Source of the DNA: Enterococcus silesiacus
Lineage (GTDB): Bacteria > Bacillota > Bacilli > Lactobacillales > Enterococcaceae
Length of the DNA: 64,000 nt
Direction of reading: 5' to 3'
NCBI GenBank assembly: GCA_001465115.1
Contig: CP013614.1
Span: 124,001-188,000 of the forward strand
The notes beneath the pieces are model-generated. The model did no database searches. It was not told the origin of the DNA and saw nothing but the letters and a program-made list of their open reading frames with translations. This document shows, piece after piece, positions 41,231 through 50,626 of the stretch (positions are counted from its first letter, which is position 1; each line of letters begins with the position of its first letter). A program made the position numbers and the translations under genes.

Positions 41231-43459
41231 TTATTTATTCAGGAATTTACCAGTAATAGATGCTGGATTACTCATTGCGTCAATAGGCGTGCCTTCAAAA
41301 ATCACTTGCCCTCCTTTTTTTCCCGATCCTGGGCCAAATTCGACCATCCAGTCTGCTAGACGAATCAACGCTATATTATGTTCAATGACTAAAAGAGTAT
41401 TATTATTTTGAAGTAACTCGTCAAACACAGTCAACAACGCTTGAATATCTTGTGTACTTAATCCAGTGGTTGGTTCATCTAAGATGATTCGTTTGTTTTG
41501 ACAGTCAAGATTACTAGCTAATTTTAACCGTTGTAGTTCTCCACCAGAAAGCGTATCTAATGTTTGTCCCAACGTGAGATAGCTTAGACCAATTTTATTA
41601 AGCCAAGTTAATTTTTTGGTAATGTTTTGTTGTGTTGTAAAAAAATGACAACTTTCTTCAACGGAAAGTGCGAGTAATTCTACGATATTTTTTCCATTAT
41701 AAGTGTATTGTAAGACGTCTTGGCGATATTTATTTCCATGACAAGCCTCACAAATACTACGGATTGGATCAAGAAAAGCCAATTCTGTTTCGATGAAGCC
41801 TTTGCCCTTACAGGCTGGACAAGCCCCTTTACCATTGAAGCTAAAATAACTAGCGGCAACATGATTTTTTTTGCTGTATAATTGACGAACCTCATCAAAA
41901 AGACCAACCGACGAGATAATGGTTGAACGACGACTTGTGCGTAACGTTTTTTGAGTAACGTAAAAAACATCTTCGCTATATTGTTCCTGTAATGCCTTAG
42001 CAAAGGAACTTTTTCCAGAACCAGCGACACCAGTAATAGCAATCAATCGTTGTGTAGGCAGTTTTACAGAGACATTCTTAACATTATTTTTTGAGATATT
42101 CTCCGCTAAAAAATAAGTATTCGGTAAAATTTCCTGAGGCGCTCTAAACAAAGGCTCTTGTAATTCTTGCTGTTCAGCCCATTCTTTAAATGAACCAACA
42201 CTGGTTAATTCCCCACCGTGAATCCCAGCTTTAGGTCCTAACTCAAAAACAGTATCTGCTAATTGAATGATAGCTGGATCATGATCAATCAGTAAGACGG
42301 TGTTTCCCTTGTCTTTAATTGCTCGAAGCAACTGTCCGATGGCTTGAATATCTTGTGGATGCAGCCCCACACTAGGCTCATCAAAAATATACATCAAATC
42401 TGTAAGGCTACTGCCAATTGAACGGATCAATTTGATTCGCTGGGATTCACCACCTGACAGAGTTCCTGTTTCTCGAGCTAAACTAAGATAATCTAGTCCT
42501 ACCTGACAAAAATGATCCAGCTGTTGTAAGATGTTGTGCAATAGTTGCTGAACACCCTCTTGAGATAAACTACGCAAAAAATCTTTTAATTCATCTAACT
42601 GCATCTCTAAACATTGACCAATGTGTTTTCCCTTGATTCTGCAGGATAATGCTTGCTTGTTTAAACGATAACCTTGACAAACAGTGCATTTTTTTTGTTT
42701 TGTAATGCGTTGAACCTCAGGTAAATAGCGTCGATAGCTTTTTGATGGATTTTGTATGAACGTATGAGTAATCCTAGGAATCAACCCTTCATAGGTTGCG
42801 GATTTGTACCAGTCAGTATTAGGAGATGGCGGTTTGATTTCATCTGAGTATAGTAAGAGGTTGATTTCGTCTTGCGTGAATTTTTTCAACGGCTTATCAT
42901 TATCGAATAATCCAGAATCCACATAACGCTTCCAACGATAGCTACCAGGCTCAAAGGTTGGGAAACGTATAGCTCCTTGATTTAATGAGCGTTCATAGTC
43001 AAGGAGCTCAGTTAAAATAAACTCAGTAGCAATTCCTAATCCTTCACAGCTTTTACACATACCAGTCGGACTATTAAAGGAAAATAAATCCGAATAGCCG
43101 ACAAAAGGTTGACCAAACCGAGAAAAAAGTAAACGCAACGTTGGGTTGATATCTGTGGCTGTTCCAACGGTTGAGCGACGATTGTCACCTAATGCTTTTT
43201 GATTAATGATCACAGCGGGTGAAAGATGTTCGATTGAATCGACAATCGGTGGTTCTAAATGCGGCATACGATTTCGAATATAACTGGGATAGGTTTCATT
43301 CATTTGACGCTGTGCTTCGGCTGCAATCGTGTTGAAAACCAATGAAGATTTTCCAGATCCGGATACACCAACAAATGCGTTGATTTTGTGTTTATCGATC
43401 GTTACATCGAGATTCTTTAAATTTCTAGTACGAGCGCCACGGATAGTAATTTGACTCAT
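41231..43459 (-). CDS. UvrA-like ABC ATPase (short UvrA paralogue)
   Basis: 742 residues, against ~940 for true UvrA. It keeps two ATPase units: Walker A GVSGSGKSS and GVAGSGKSS, signatures LSGGESQRIKL and LSGGELQRLKL, Walker B IFDEPS and ILDEPT, and zinc-finger cysteine pairs (CKSCEGLG, CTVCQG, CPACKGKG, CEACHG). The UvrB-binding region is much reduced. Relatives of this class are linked to drug resistance rather than general repair. The second ATG (43459) has AAGGAGG at good spacing. Divergent from the WYL regulator gene. Confidence 0.88.
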   Translation of the reverse strand: MSQITIRGARTRNLKNLDVTIDKHKINAFVGVSGSGKSSLVFNTIAAEAQRQMNETYPSYIRNRMPHLEPPIVDSIEHLSPAVIINQKALGDNRRSTVGTATDINPTLRLLFSRFGQPFVGYSDLFSFNSPTGMCKSCEGLGIATEFILTELLDYERSLNQGAIRFPTFEPGSYRWKRYVDSGLFDNDKPLKKFTQDEINLLLYSDEIKPPSPNTDWYKSATYEGLIPRITHTFIQNPSKSYRRYLPEVQRITKQKKCTVCQGYRLNKQALSCRIKGKHIGQCLEMQLDELKDFLRSLSQEGVQQLLHNILQQLDHFCQVGLDYLSLARETGTLSGGESQRIKLIRSIGSSLTDLMYIFDEPSVGLHPQDIQAIGQLLRAIKDKGNTVLLIDHDPAIIQLADTVFELGPKAGIHGGELTSVGSFKEWAEQQELQEPLFRAPQEILPNTYFLAENISKNNVKNVSVKLPTQRLIAITGVAGSGKSSFAKALQEQYSEDVFYVTQKTLRTSRRSTIISSVGLFDEVRQLYSKKNHVAASYFSFNGKGACPACKGKGFIETELAFLDPIRSICEACHGNKYRQDVLQYTYNGKNIVELLALSVEESCHFFTTQQNITKKLTWLNKIGLSYLTLGQTLDTLSGGELQRLKLASNLDCQNKRIILDEPTTGLSTQDIQALLTVFDELLQNNNTLLVIEHNIALIRLADWMVEFGPGSGKKGGQVIFEGTPIDAMSNPASITGKFLNK

Positions 43460-43535
43460 AATCATTCCTCCTTTATCCTAAGTATAACGATTTAATATGA
43501 CAGGATTTGTCAGTTTATAGAAAGAAGGGGAAAAA

Positions 43536-44468
43536 ATGAAAAAAGAAACGCTCTTGTACGATATGCTCTGGTATATTCAAAATAAAAAAGAATTTACTGC
43601 ACAAGAATTGGCAGATCAATTTCATGTATCGGTCCGTAGTGTATACCGTTATATTTCTGATTTAGCGGATTTGGGGTTATATGTTGAGTCTAAAAAAGGG
43701 CGTAATGGTGGTTTTACAGTCTTACCGAATCAGATTTTACCTCCTGTCTTATTTACAGAAGCGGAATTGTTTTCATTGTATTTTGCAATCCAATCACTCA
43801 CTGATTATGAAGACTTTCCCTTCAAAGTCAATACGATCACAGCTAAAGAGAAGCTTCTGGAAGTTGTACCAAAAGAAGTAAAACAAAAGCTAAGACAGTT
43901 GTCGGATCATTTTAAGCTTTCTATACCAAAGCAGGCGGTTTCTGCACCCTTTTTGAATGAGTTGATCACCGCTTCATTAGATCACAAACGACTTAACTTA
44001 TGCTATCAGTCAGTGAAACAAGTATCTCAAAAAGTTGTAGACCCTATTGGCATATATGCTAGCAATGGTTTTTGGTATTTATTTGCTTTGGATCAAGAGA
44101 GACAGGAACCTCGGCATTTTCGAATAGACCGAATCAAGCAGTTGAGTGTAACAGAAGAAGTGTTTGATACGTCTTTTAAACTTGATGATATTGAAGCTGA
44201 TTATGAACCACAAGAAGCAGTAAAACTGGTTGCCTATTTGACGGAGGCAGGCGTCAAACAATGTTTAGAAAATCGTTACTTACATAAGGGGGTCCAACAG
44301 TATCAAAATGGTCGATCAGAACTTTCGCTGTTGATCGATAAATCAGATATTGCCTTTACCGCAGAATTTTTCTTATTACTGGGAAAAGAAGCGAAGGTCA
44401 CAGCACCAAAAGAGTTAGTAGAATTGCTTAAAGAAAAGATAAGGGAACTAGGAAAAATTTACTTGTGA
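43536..44468 (+). CDS. WYL-domain helix-turn-helix regulator
   Basis: 310 residues: N-terminal DeoR-like helix-turn-helix (FTAQELADQFHVSVRSVYRYISDL), a WYL domain (about 140-215; the signature here reads GFWYLFALDQERQEPRHFRIDRI) and a C-terminal WCX segment. WYL proteins sense nucleic-acid or small-molecule ligands. It is divergent from the UvrA-like gene with a 76-base spacer, so it likely controls that gene and itself. GAAGGGG ribosome site. Confidence 0.9.
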   Translation: MKKETLLYDMLWYIQNKKEFTAQELADQFHVSVRSVYRYISDLADLGLYVESKKGRNGGFTVLPNQILPPVLFTEAELFSLYFAIQSLTDYEDFPFKVNTITAKEKLLEVVPKEVKQKLRQLSDHFKLSIPKQAVSAPFLNELITASLDHKRLNLCYQSVKQVSQKVVDPIGIYASNGFWYLFALDQERQEPRHFRIDRIKQLSVTEEVFDTSFKLDDIEADYEPQEAVKLVAYLTEAGVKQCLENRYLHKGVQQYQNGRSELSLLIDKSDIAFTAEFFLLLGKEAKVTAPKELVELLKEKIRELGKIYL

Positions 44469-44659
44469 AAACGGTGAGGAAAAAGCTAGACTCTGAGTTG
44501 ATTTTTCCATAATATGGATTAGTTTTTATGAATCAATGCTTTTTTATCATTAGATTGACGTTGTTTTTTTTGTTAATGGTAAATTCATAATTTTCTCATT
44601 TTTCTCTTCATTTTAAATGGATAATAGATTATACTTAATGAATAGCATTTATTCTAGTT

Positions 44660-45038
44660 CAGAGGTAAAGTGGAATGTTGTTGTAGAAGGCGGAGTTAGC
44701 ATCTCGGAAAAAAGATAAATTATGAATGAGGCAAAAAGCGCCACAGTCATAATTTCCTATTTTTCATCGATGCTGAACGGCCCATTCCGCTTTTACTATA
44801 TCTAGCTTCGCAGGCTAGCCTTTCGGAAAAAAGATAAAATATAAATGAGGTAAAGAGCACCTCAGTTCTATTTTCCTATTTTTCTGTCAAGGCTGGACGA
44901 GCCTGCTCCGCTTTTATTGTTATCTAGCTGCATGGGCTAGTCTCTCGAGAAAAAGATAAAAATGGAATGTGACAAAGAACGTCACAGTCAATTTTTTCTA
45001 TTTTCCAGTCGAGACTGAACGAGCCCATTCCGCTTTTA
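44660..45038 (+). repeat. Three tandem structured RNA-like units upstream of the MFS gene
   Basis: Three ~120-bp units, each an imperfect palindrome ending CCGCTTTTA. Stems pair in every unit with different sequence. P2: AGCATC/GATGCT (44698, 44769), AGCCTT/AAGGCT (44817, 44889), AGTCTC/GAGACT (44939, 45011). P1: GCAGGCT/AGCCTGC (44810, 44900) and ATGGGCT/AGCCCAT (44932, 45022). Apical: GAGGC/GCCAC (one mismatch), GAGGT/ACCTC, GTGAC/GTCAC around a conserved AAARARC-type 7-base loop. An A-rich/T-rich middle stem is invariant. Size and design recall the effar repeats of E. faecalis. The last unit ends 14 bases before the MFS start codon. 44469-44659 holds nothing else I recognise. Confidence 0.9.
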
Positions 45039-45052
45039 AATTAGGAGGTCTT

Positions 45053-46252
45053 ATGGAAAAAAATGGAACAAAGAAAACTGGGTTATTGTTAGTCGCACTG
45101 TTTTTAGGTTATACCATGGTTTACATTGACAAACTTTCTGTAGGGTATTCACTGATTCCGATTTCAACGGAATTTGGATTAGAACCAGCGGCTAAAGGGA
45201 TGATCATGAGTGCTTTTTTCTTAGGATATGCACTCATGCAGATTCCGATGGGACTGGTCATCAATAAAGTAGGTTCCCGGATTGTGTTGATCGGATCAGT
45301 CTTAGGAATGGGATTATTTTCATTCTTATTTGGTTTTGGAACATCGTTGATCATGTTTATGTCGTTACGATTTTTAACAGGACTGTTAGCTCATTCTGGT
45401 TATGCGTCATCTGCAAGTAAAGAAGTTACGATGAATTTTCCACCGGAAAAACGGACCTTTGCTCAAGGAATTTTGCTGTCATCATCTGGGGTAGCAGGTT
45501 TTATTGGGCCGCTAGCGTTATCACCGATCATTACAAATGCTGGTTGGAAGAATGCGTATATGATTTTAACTGCTCTAGCTGTTGCAATTGCAATTTTTCT
45601 AATTATTGCGATTCCTAGAAATGAAAAAACGAAAGAAAAAGCAGATGCGGTTGCCACAAAAACGGATAAGATCTCTATTTTTGTGATTTGGTCGGATATT
45701 CGAGTTTGGATTTTATTCTTGAGTTCATTTTTCATTAATTGCTTGTTATACGGACTTTCAAGTTGGGTACCTAGCTTCCTAACAGGTGAACGTGGCTTAG
45801 ACTTAAATGGTGCAGCTGTGATCAGCAGTGTCGGTGGTTTGTTCATGTTGGTTGGTTCAATTGGCGGCAGCTATGTTGTAGGGAAATTTTTCCAACATAA
45901 AGAAAAAGCAGTTGTTGCGATCATGGCCATTTTAGGAGCAGTTTCTGCATTTGGCTCTTATTATATCGGTAATCTAGTTTTACTATCGATCGTTATGGGT
46001 CTAGCGAATTTCTTTTTGATCATCGCATTTGTTACGATGATGAGTATCCCACTGCGGATTTTTGAAGGAGCAAAATTTGCGCCAAGTTATGGAACGCTTG
46101 CGACTGGGGGAATTCTTGGCGGTTTTGTTTCGCCCACACTTATCGGGAAATTGGTTGAATTGTCAAATGGCCAGTATATTTCGACCTTTATTTTCTTTTT
46201 AGTTGTTGGTTTGTTGACAGCTGTGGCGATCATGTTTATCAAGCAAAAATAA
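45053..46252 (+). CDS. MFS transporter, anion:cation symporter type
   Basis: 399 residues with twelve predicted transmembrane segments. Start GLLLVALFLGYTMVYIDKLSVGY and the loop GLVINKVGSR match the major facilitator superfamily, close to the organic-anion symporter (ACS) branch. ATG 45053 has TAGGAGG; an upstream in-frame start at 44969 falls inside the repeat. The next gene, 37 bases away, is an M20 amidohydrolase, so the carrier probably imports an N-acyl amino acid or similar amide. Confidence 0.88.
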   Translation: MEKNGTKKTGLLLVALFLGYTMVYIDKLSVGYSLIPISTEFGLEPAAKGMIMSAFFLGYALMQIPMGLVINKVGSRIVLIGSVLGMGLFSFLFGFGTSLIMFMSLRFLTGLLAHSGYASSASKEVTMNFPPEKRTFAQGILLSSSGVAGFIGPLALSPIITNAGWKNAYMILTALAVAIAIFLIIAIPRNEKTKEKADAVATKTDKISIFVIWSDIRVWILFLSSFFINCLLYGLSSWVPSFLTGERGLDLNGAAVISSVGGLFMLVGSIGGSYVVGKFFQHKEKAVVAIMAILGAVSAFGSYYIGNLVLLSIVMGLANFFLIIAFVTMMSIPLRIFEGAKFAPSYGTLATGGILGGFVSPTLIGKLVELSNGQYISTFIFFLVVGLLTAVAIMFIKQK

Positions 46253-46289
46253 AGAGGACAATATTTTTAAATTAAAAGGAGGAACTATA

Positions 46290-47459
46290 ATGACAACTAT
46301 TCAAGAACAAATGCCTCAAGCAGATATGGTGAAATGGAGAAGATATTTACATCGTCATCCGGAATTATCCTTTCATGAAGTTGAAACAGCGAAATATATT
46401 CAAAAAGTTTTAGCTGATTTTCCTAACTTAGAGGTCAGCTCGCTGACCGAAAACAGTGTGATTGCTATTTTAAAAGGCAATAAACCAGGGAAAACAATTG
46501 CATTAAGAGCCGATATCGATGCCTTGCCGATCATGGAAGAAGCAGACGTTGATTTTCCATCTAAAAATCCTGGTGTGATGCATGCTTGTGGACATGATAC
46601 ACATACAGCGATGCTTTTAGGGGCCGCTAAAGTCTTGAGCGGCATGCAGGATAAAATTGCCGGTACAGTGAAATTTATCTTTCAGCCAGCTGAAGAAGAG
46701 CCGCCAGGCGGCGCAAAATTATTAGTTGAAGCCGGTATAATGGATGATGTAGACATGGTTTTTGGTCTGCATATCGCGCCAAATATTCCAGTTGGGATGG
46801 TAGGAACAAGAAAAGGCGCCGCTAGTGCGGCTTCTGATGTCTTTACATTGAAAATCCAAGGAAAAGGCTCGCATGGTTCAACACCTGATTTATCTGTCGA
46901 TCCTATCATGATCGGCGTAGAAATCATTAATAACTTGAATAATATTGTGTCAAGAAATATTAGTCCGTTTGATAATGCAGTTATTTCCATCGGTGAATTC
47001 AATGCAGGAAAAACAGCGAATGTCATTCCAGATACAGCAAAAATCCAAGGGACGGTTCGTACGAATAATAAAGAGGTTCGACAGTTTATCCAAAAACGGA
47101 TCGAAGGAATCATCGATGGTATCTGTAAGATGTATGATGCGGCGTATGACTTAAATTACTTACTAGGTTACAGTGAAGTTAATAATGATAGTGAAGCAAC
47201 AGATATCGTCAGGGCAGTAGCCGAAAAAGTTGTGGGCCAAGAACGAATGTTTGAAGCACCTAAAATGATGGGTGGCGAAGATTTTTCCGCTTATACGGAT
47301 GTGAGACCAGGCTCATTCTTCATTTTAGGTGGCGGAACAGCCGCAGAAGGCTGTGGCTATATGAATCATCATCCAAAATTCAAAATCATGGAAGAATGTT
47401 TCCCTGTAGGCTCTGGGATGCATGCACAGCTTATTTTGGATATTTTAGGACAAGAATAG
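46290..47459 (+). CDS. M20-family amidohydrolase (hippurate hydrolase-like)
   Basis: 389-residue metallopeptidase-fold amidohydrolase, cleaving N-acyl amino acids. Signature: RRYLHRHPELSFHE, RADIDALPI, CGHDTH (metal ligands), FQPAEEEPPGGA, the dimerisation domain with GKGSHGS, and the late MMGGEDFS. AGGAGG ribosome site. Cotranscribed with the MFS carrier; together they look like an uptake-and-hydrolysis pair for an acylated amino acid. Confidence 0.93.
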   Translation: MTTIQEQMPQADMVKWRRYLHRHPELSFHEVETAKYIQKVLADFPNLEVSSLTENSVIAILKGNKPGKTIALRADIDALPIMEEADVDFPSKNPGVMHACGHDTHTAMLLGAAKVLSGMQDKIAGTVKFIFQPAEEEPPGGAKLLVEAGIMDDVDMVFGLHIAPNIPVGMVGTRKGAASAASDVFTLKIQGKGSHGSTPDLSVDPIMIGVEIINNLNNIVSRNISPFDNAVISIGEFNAGKTANVIPDTAKIQGTVRTNNKEVRQFIQKRIEGIIDGICKMYDAAYDLNYLLGYSEVNNDSEATDIVRAVAEKVVGQERMFEAPKMMGGEDFSAYTDVRPGSFFILGGGTAAEGCGYMNHHPKFKIMEECFPVGSGMHAQLILDILGQE

Positions 47460-47583
47460 CAGGTAAGAGAGAACTTTAACCTTAGTGTTGAGGTTCTTTT
47501 CTATTTAAAAGAAAGCTAGTATTTATCTAGAAAGTTTGGGAGAATAGAAGCTAGAAGCTCTGAAAAATAGGAAGGTGAAAAGA

Positions 47584-47874
47584 ATGGTTGATTTGATCAT
47601 GATTCTAATTTTTATTGTCTGCGGTATCCAGCTTTGGCATGGCAAATGGTTATGGTTGATCGCTGGATATAATACTGCAAGCAAACAAGAAAAAGCTAAA
47701 ATAAACGGAACGGCATTAGGAAAAGCAATCGGAGGACTTCTTATTTTTTCAGCAGTGCTGATTGGATTAATGAGACTATTTCCTAGGTTTCAACTAATTG
47801 CCGTATTTACTATTATTATCCTTGTAGGCGGGATGATCACCTACATCAATTTATCGCCTAGATTTAAACAATAA
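47584..47874 (+). CDS. DUF3784-like small membrane protein
   Basis: 96 residues, three hydrophobic segments. The short motif WLIAGYNTASKQEKAK between the first and second segment is characteristic of DUF3784, a family of unknown function. ATG 47584 has AAGGTG; an upstream GTG is less likely. Followed by another small membrane protein. Confidence 0.75.
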   Translation: MVDLIMILIFIVCGIQLWHGKWLWLIAGYNTASKQEKAKINGTALGKAIGGLLIFSAVLIGLMRLFPRFQLIAVFTIIILVGGMITYINLSPRFKQ

Positions 47875-47904
47875 TTTCTGGAAAAAATAAGGAGTTGAAA
47901 TATC

Positions 47905-48159
47905 ATGTCTATACTAGTGATTGGCGTGTTACTGTTCTTTTTTATACTCATAATAGTAGATAAAAAGAAGGACCAACACAATCACCCAACAATTCAGGAA
48001 AAGAAGCCAACAAAGATACTTTCACTTGATGAAAAAATCGCATTAGAAAAAGCAGAAAGTATACAAAAAATTACATCATTGATTACGCAAGTTGAAAAAC
48101 AAGGCATCGAACAGCTGATAGCTGTTTTGAATCGCGCACAAGAAAATAAACAAGTTTAG
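47905..48159 (+). CDS. Small single-pass membrane protein
   Basis: 84 residues: one N-terminal transmembrane segment (ILVIGVLLFFFILIIV), a basic His-containing stretch, then a charged helical tail (LDEKIALEKAESIQKITSLITQVEKQGIEQLIAVLN) that could form a coiled coil. TAAGGAG ribosome site, 30 bases after the DUF3784 gene, so probably in one transcript. Family and function not recognised. Confidence 0.65.
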   Translation: MSILVIGVLLFFFILIIVDKKKDQHNHPTIQEKKPTKILSLDEKIALEKAESIQKITSLITQVEKQGIEQLIAVLNRAQENKQV

Positions 48160-48247
48160 GCTAGTCTGAGGAATTGAATCGTTAACATTTAATATTTACC
48201 AAATTAAAGTTATAATGAGACAAAATACTCAATAAAGGATGGAAAAT

Positions 48248-48604
48248 ATGGAAGCTAAAAAACCAAAAATATTTGCAATGTCTTTTGCCAGTGTCTATCC
48301 ACTATATATTCAGAAGGTAGAGAAAAAAGGGCGCACAAAAGCTGAGGTGGATGAAATCATCACTTGGCTAACTGGTTATGATGAAGAAACCCTAAAGAAA
48401 CAAATCGATGATAAGGTGGACTTTGAAACATTCTTTGAACAGGCACCTCAAATAAATAGCAACGTTTCTTTGATCAAAGGTGTTATTTGTGGCTATCGGG
48501 TGGAGGATATCGAAGATGAGTTGATGCAGAAGATTCGTTATTTGGATAAGCTGATCGATGAATTGGCGAAAGGAAAAGCCATGGAGAAAATTTTGAGGAA
48601 GTGA
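48248..48604 (+). CDS. DUF2200 family protein
   Basis: 118 residues, soluble, charged. It opens [32 protein letters not shown], with the VYPLYIxKxxxKGRTxxEV and ITWLTGYD segments typical of DUF2200, a small family of unknown function. The start at 48248 has AAGGA nine bases upstream; an ATG three codons earlier touches the ribosome site. Confidence 0.8.
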   Translation: MEAKKPKIFAMSFASVYPLYIQKVEKKGRTKAEVDEIITWLTGYDEETLKKQIDDKVDFETFFEQAPQINSNVSLIKGVICGYRVEDIEDELMQKIRYLDKLIDELAKGKAMEKILRK

Positions 48605-48756
48605 TTGAGCTGATATGTGATCAATCTGATCAACGAACTCTCCTGTAAGATTGATATAAAGCTAGTCAATTGCTGACAGTTTAAGGAACTAATGAAAAAT
48701 ATGAGCTAAAACAAGGTAACTAGTCTTGTTTAGTGCCCCCACAAGTTAGACTTTTT

Positions 48757-48784
48757 CGGAGTAGATTTCTCTACTCCGTTTTTT
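48757..48784 (+). terminator. Terminator in the 48.6-49.0 kb spacer
   Basis: Nine-pair perfect stem with a four-base loop and six T. The spacer 48605-48993 otherwise holds no gene; the stretch at about 48732-48752 (AGTGCCCCCACAAGTTAGAC) resembles the end of an IS3-family element, without a transposase. Confidence 0.85.
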
Positions 48785-48945
48785 GCTATGCTTAAATTAT
48801 AATAGGCAAAAGGTTATTATAACAGGATTATCATTAAGCAATAGTCTTGATTTTATCAAAAAAAGTAGATTCCGTATCTGTAAAATTTGATTCTGTGTCT
48901 ATTTTTGTTGACACGGATAGTTATTCTATGGTAACCTGTGTATAA

Positions 48946-48977
48946 GTTGTTTGACACTGAATCAAACAACCTATACT
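48946..48977 (+). promoter_or_regulatory. Promoter overlapped by a 9-bp inverted repeat
   Basis: GTTGTTTGA (48946-48954) and TCAAACAAC (48962-48970) form a perfect dyad. TTGACA at 48951 lies within it and TATACT follows at 48972-48977 (15-base spacer). A regulator bound here, such as the XRE protein encoded two genes down, would block RNA polymerase. Confidence 0.6.
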
Positions 48978-48993
48978 TGAAAGGAGTTTTATC

Positions 48994-49440
48994 ATGACCT
49001 ATTATTCTAAAAAAGCGTTGGTATCATTGATAACAAATATCATTATTTTCATTTCTTTTTATCCCAATGTATTAAAGCAAATGACTGTTTTAACTGCATC
49101 ATCTCCAGAAGTTCCGAAAATTTGGGCAGAATTTTTTGCCATACTTTTAGTCGCAAGTATTGTAATAAAATTGATTGTAATGATTCTTTTCAAAATCATT
49201 CATTCCATTTTTTCAAAAGAGAAGGAACCTCAGATCGTTGATGACAGAGATCAATTGATTGAACTGAAAGCCGTTCGAAATTTATGTTTTACTTTTGCAA
49301 CGGGGTTCTTTTTATCGTTGATTGCTCTAATTTTCGATCAGCCAATAGAGACAATGTTTAAAATATTAGCCTATACTTTCCTAGCATCTGGTATCATTTT
49401 AGAAGGATCATATATATTCTATTATGAAAGGGAAGCATAA
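48994..49440 (+). CDS. DUF2178-like membrane protein
   Basis: 148 residues with four hydrophobic segments and the cytoplasmic motif DDRDQLIELKAVRN between the second and third, typical of the small membrane proteins (DUF2178-like) that are paired with a short XRE regulator. The regulator starts at 49442, right after its stop. AAAGGAG ribosome site. Possibly an envelope-stress sensor; function unknown. Confidence 0.7.
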   Translation: MTYYSKKALVSLITNIIIFISFYPNVLKQMTVLTASSPEVPKIWAEFFAILLVASIVIKLIVMILFKIIHSIFSKEKEPQIVDDRDQLIELKAVRNLCFTFATGFFLSLIALIFDQPIETMFKILAYTFLASGIILEGSYIFYYEREA

Positions 49441-49441
49441 T

Positions 49442-49690
49442 ATGAAAAAAACAAATGTGCACAACAATATACGGAAACTCCGTTTTTTAAAAGATGAAAT
49501 GACACAGCAGCAATTAGCTGATTTAGTTGGAGTATCAAGACAAACAATCGTCGCAATCGAAAAAGAAAAGTACTCCCCAACCATAGAAATAGCCTTTCTA
49601 ATTGCGCGAGTTTTCGATTTGCCATTGGAAGAAGTATTCACTTATGGTGAGACTGATGAAGTCGATCAAACACGATCGGAGGAGAAATAA
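49442..49690 (+). CDS. Small XRE-family regulator
   Basis: 82 residues, essentially one Cro/C1 helix-turn-helix: IRKLRFLKDEMTQQQLADLVGVSRQTIVAIEKEKYSPTIEIAF-type pattern, with an acidic tail. YozG-like. Starts one base after the membrane protein gene (GAAAGGGAAGC upstream) and abuts the dehydrogenase gene, so three genes form one operon. The dyad at 48946 is a plausible autoregulatory site. Confidence 0.9.
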   Translation: MKKTNVHNNIRKLRFLKDEMTQQQLADLVGVSRQTIVAIEKEKYSPTIEIAFLIARVFDLPLEEVFTYGETDEVDQTRSEEK

Positions 49691-50584
49691 ATGAAAGCAA
49701 TTGTTTGTGAAGGGTATGGTTCGTCTGAGTTGTTGAAAATAAAAGAGGTGCCAACACCAACAGTAAAACCAAATGAACTTCTTATAAAAATAGGAGCAAG
49801 CACTGTAGCTAGTGGCGACTGTGTGGTAAAAAATGCAGCAAATCCTTTCGTTAAGATCGTTTTTGGGCTGAAACGCCCTAGAAATCCTATTTTAGGAACT
49901 GATTTGGCTGGTGTGGTGGAGCAAGTGGGCAAAAACGTCAAAAATTACAAAATTGGTGATCGAGTGATCGCATCAACTGGAATGAAGTTTGGCTGCCATG
50001 CGGAATATATTTCTTTAAACGAAAAAAAAGCGATCACCTTAATACCAGAAAATTTATCGTACGAAGAAGCTGTCACGCTTGCTTTTGGAGGAACTGCAGC
50101 GCTGCATTTCTTAAAAAAAGTAAAAATTGATAAACATACAAAAATTCTGATTTACGGTGCTTCAGGTGCGGTAGGCAGTTCAAGTATACAAATCGCAAAA
50201 TATTTTGGTGCAGAAGTGACTGGGGTTTGTAGCGCCAAAAATAGTGAGATGGTCAAGTCATTAGGAGCAGATCATGTACTAGCTTATACCAGTGATGCCT
50301 GGAAAGTGGATTTAGAAAAATATGATTATATATTTGATGCTGTCGGAAAAACCACAAAAGCAGATTGGCAAAATGCTCTAAAAGATGATGGAAATTTTGC
50401 AACAATCGCTAAAGGACTTGTAAGAGCAAGTAATGCGGATTTATTCAGGCTAGTAGAACTAGCGGAAAATGGCCAATTAAAGCCAGTCATTGACAGGGTT
50501 TATCCGATGAGTCAAATTGGACAAGCCTATGAGTATGTTGAGTCGGGTCGAAAAAAAGGCAATGTAGTAATAGAAATCAGCTAA
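49691..50584 (+). CDS. Zinc-independent NAD(P)-dependent oxidoreductase (quinone oxidoreductase-like MDR)
   Basis: 297-residue medium-chain dehydrogenase/reductase of the quinone oxidoreductase branch. GroES-like half with ILGTDLAGVVEQVG and GDRVIAS, then Rossmann half with LIYGASGAVGSSSIQIAKYFGAEVTGVCS. Catalytic zinc ligands are lacking, as in QOR proteins. GAGGAG ribosome site at the very end of the XRE gene. It is somewhat shorter than the usual ~325 residues. Substrate unknown. Confidence 0.9.
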   Translation: MKAIVCEGYGSSELLKIKEVPTPTVKPNELLIKIGASTVASGDCVVKNAANPFVKIVFGLKRPRNPILGTDLAGVVEQVGKNVKNYKIGDRVIASTGMKFGCHAEYISLNEKKAITLIPENLSYEEAVTLAFGGTAALHFLKKVKIDKHTKILIYGASGAVGSSSIQIAKYFGAEVTGVCSAKNSEMVKSLGADHVLAYTSDAWKVDLEKYDYIFDAVGKTTKADWQNALKDDGNFATIAKGLVRASNADLFRLVELAENGQLKPVIDRVYPMSQIGQAYEYVESGRKKGNVVIEIS

Positions 50585-50626
50585 TAAATCTATAAAGGAT
50601 CCATTTTTTCGTCTATTTAAATTAAA

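Noticed and set aside
48732..48752. IS3-family terminal repeat-like sequence
   Set aside because: Only one end-like segment is present, with no transposase or partner repeat, so it is at most a trace and not called as a mobile element.
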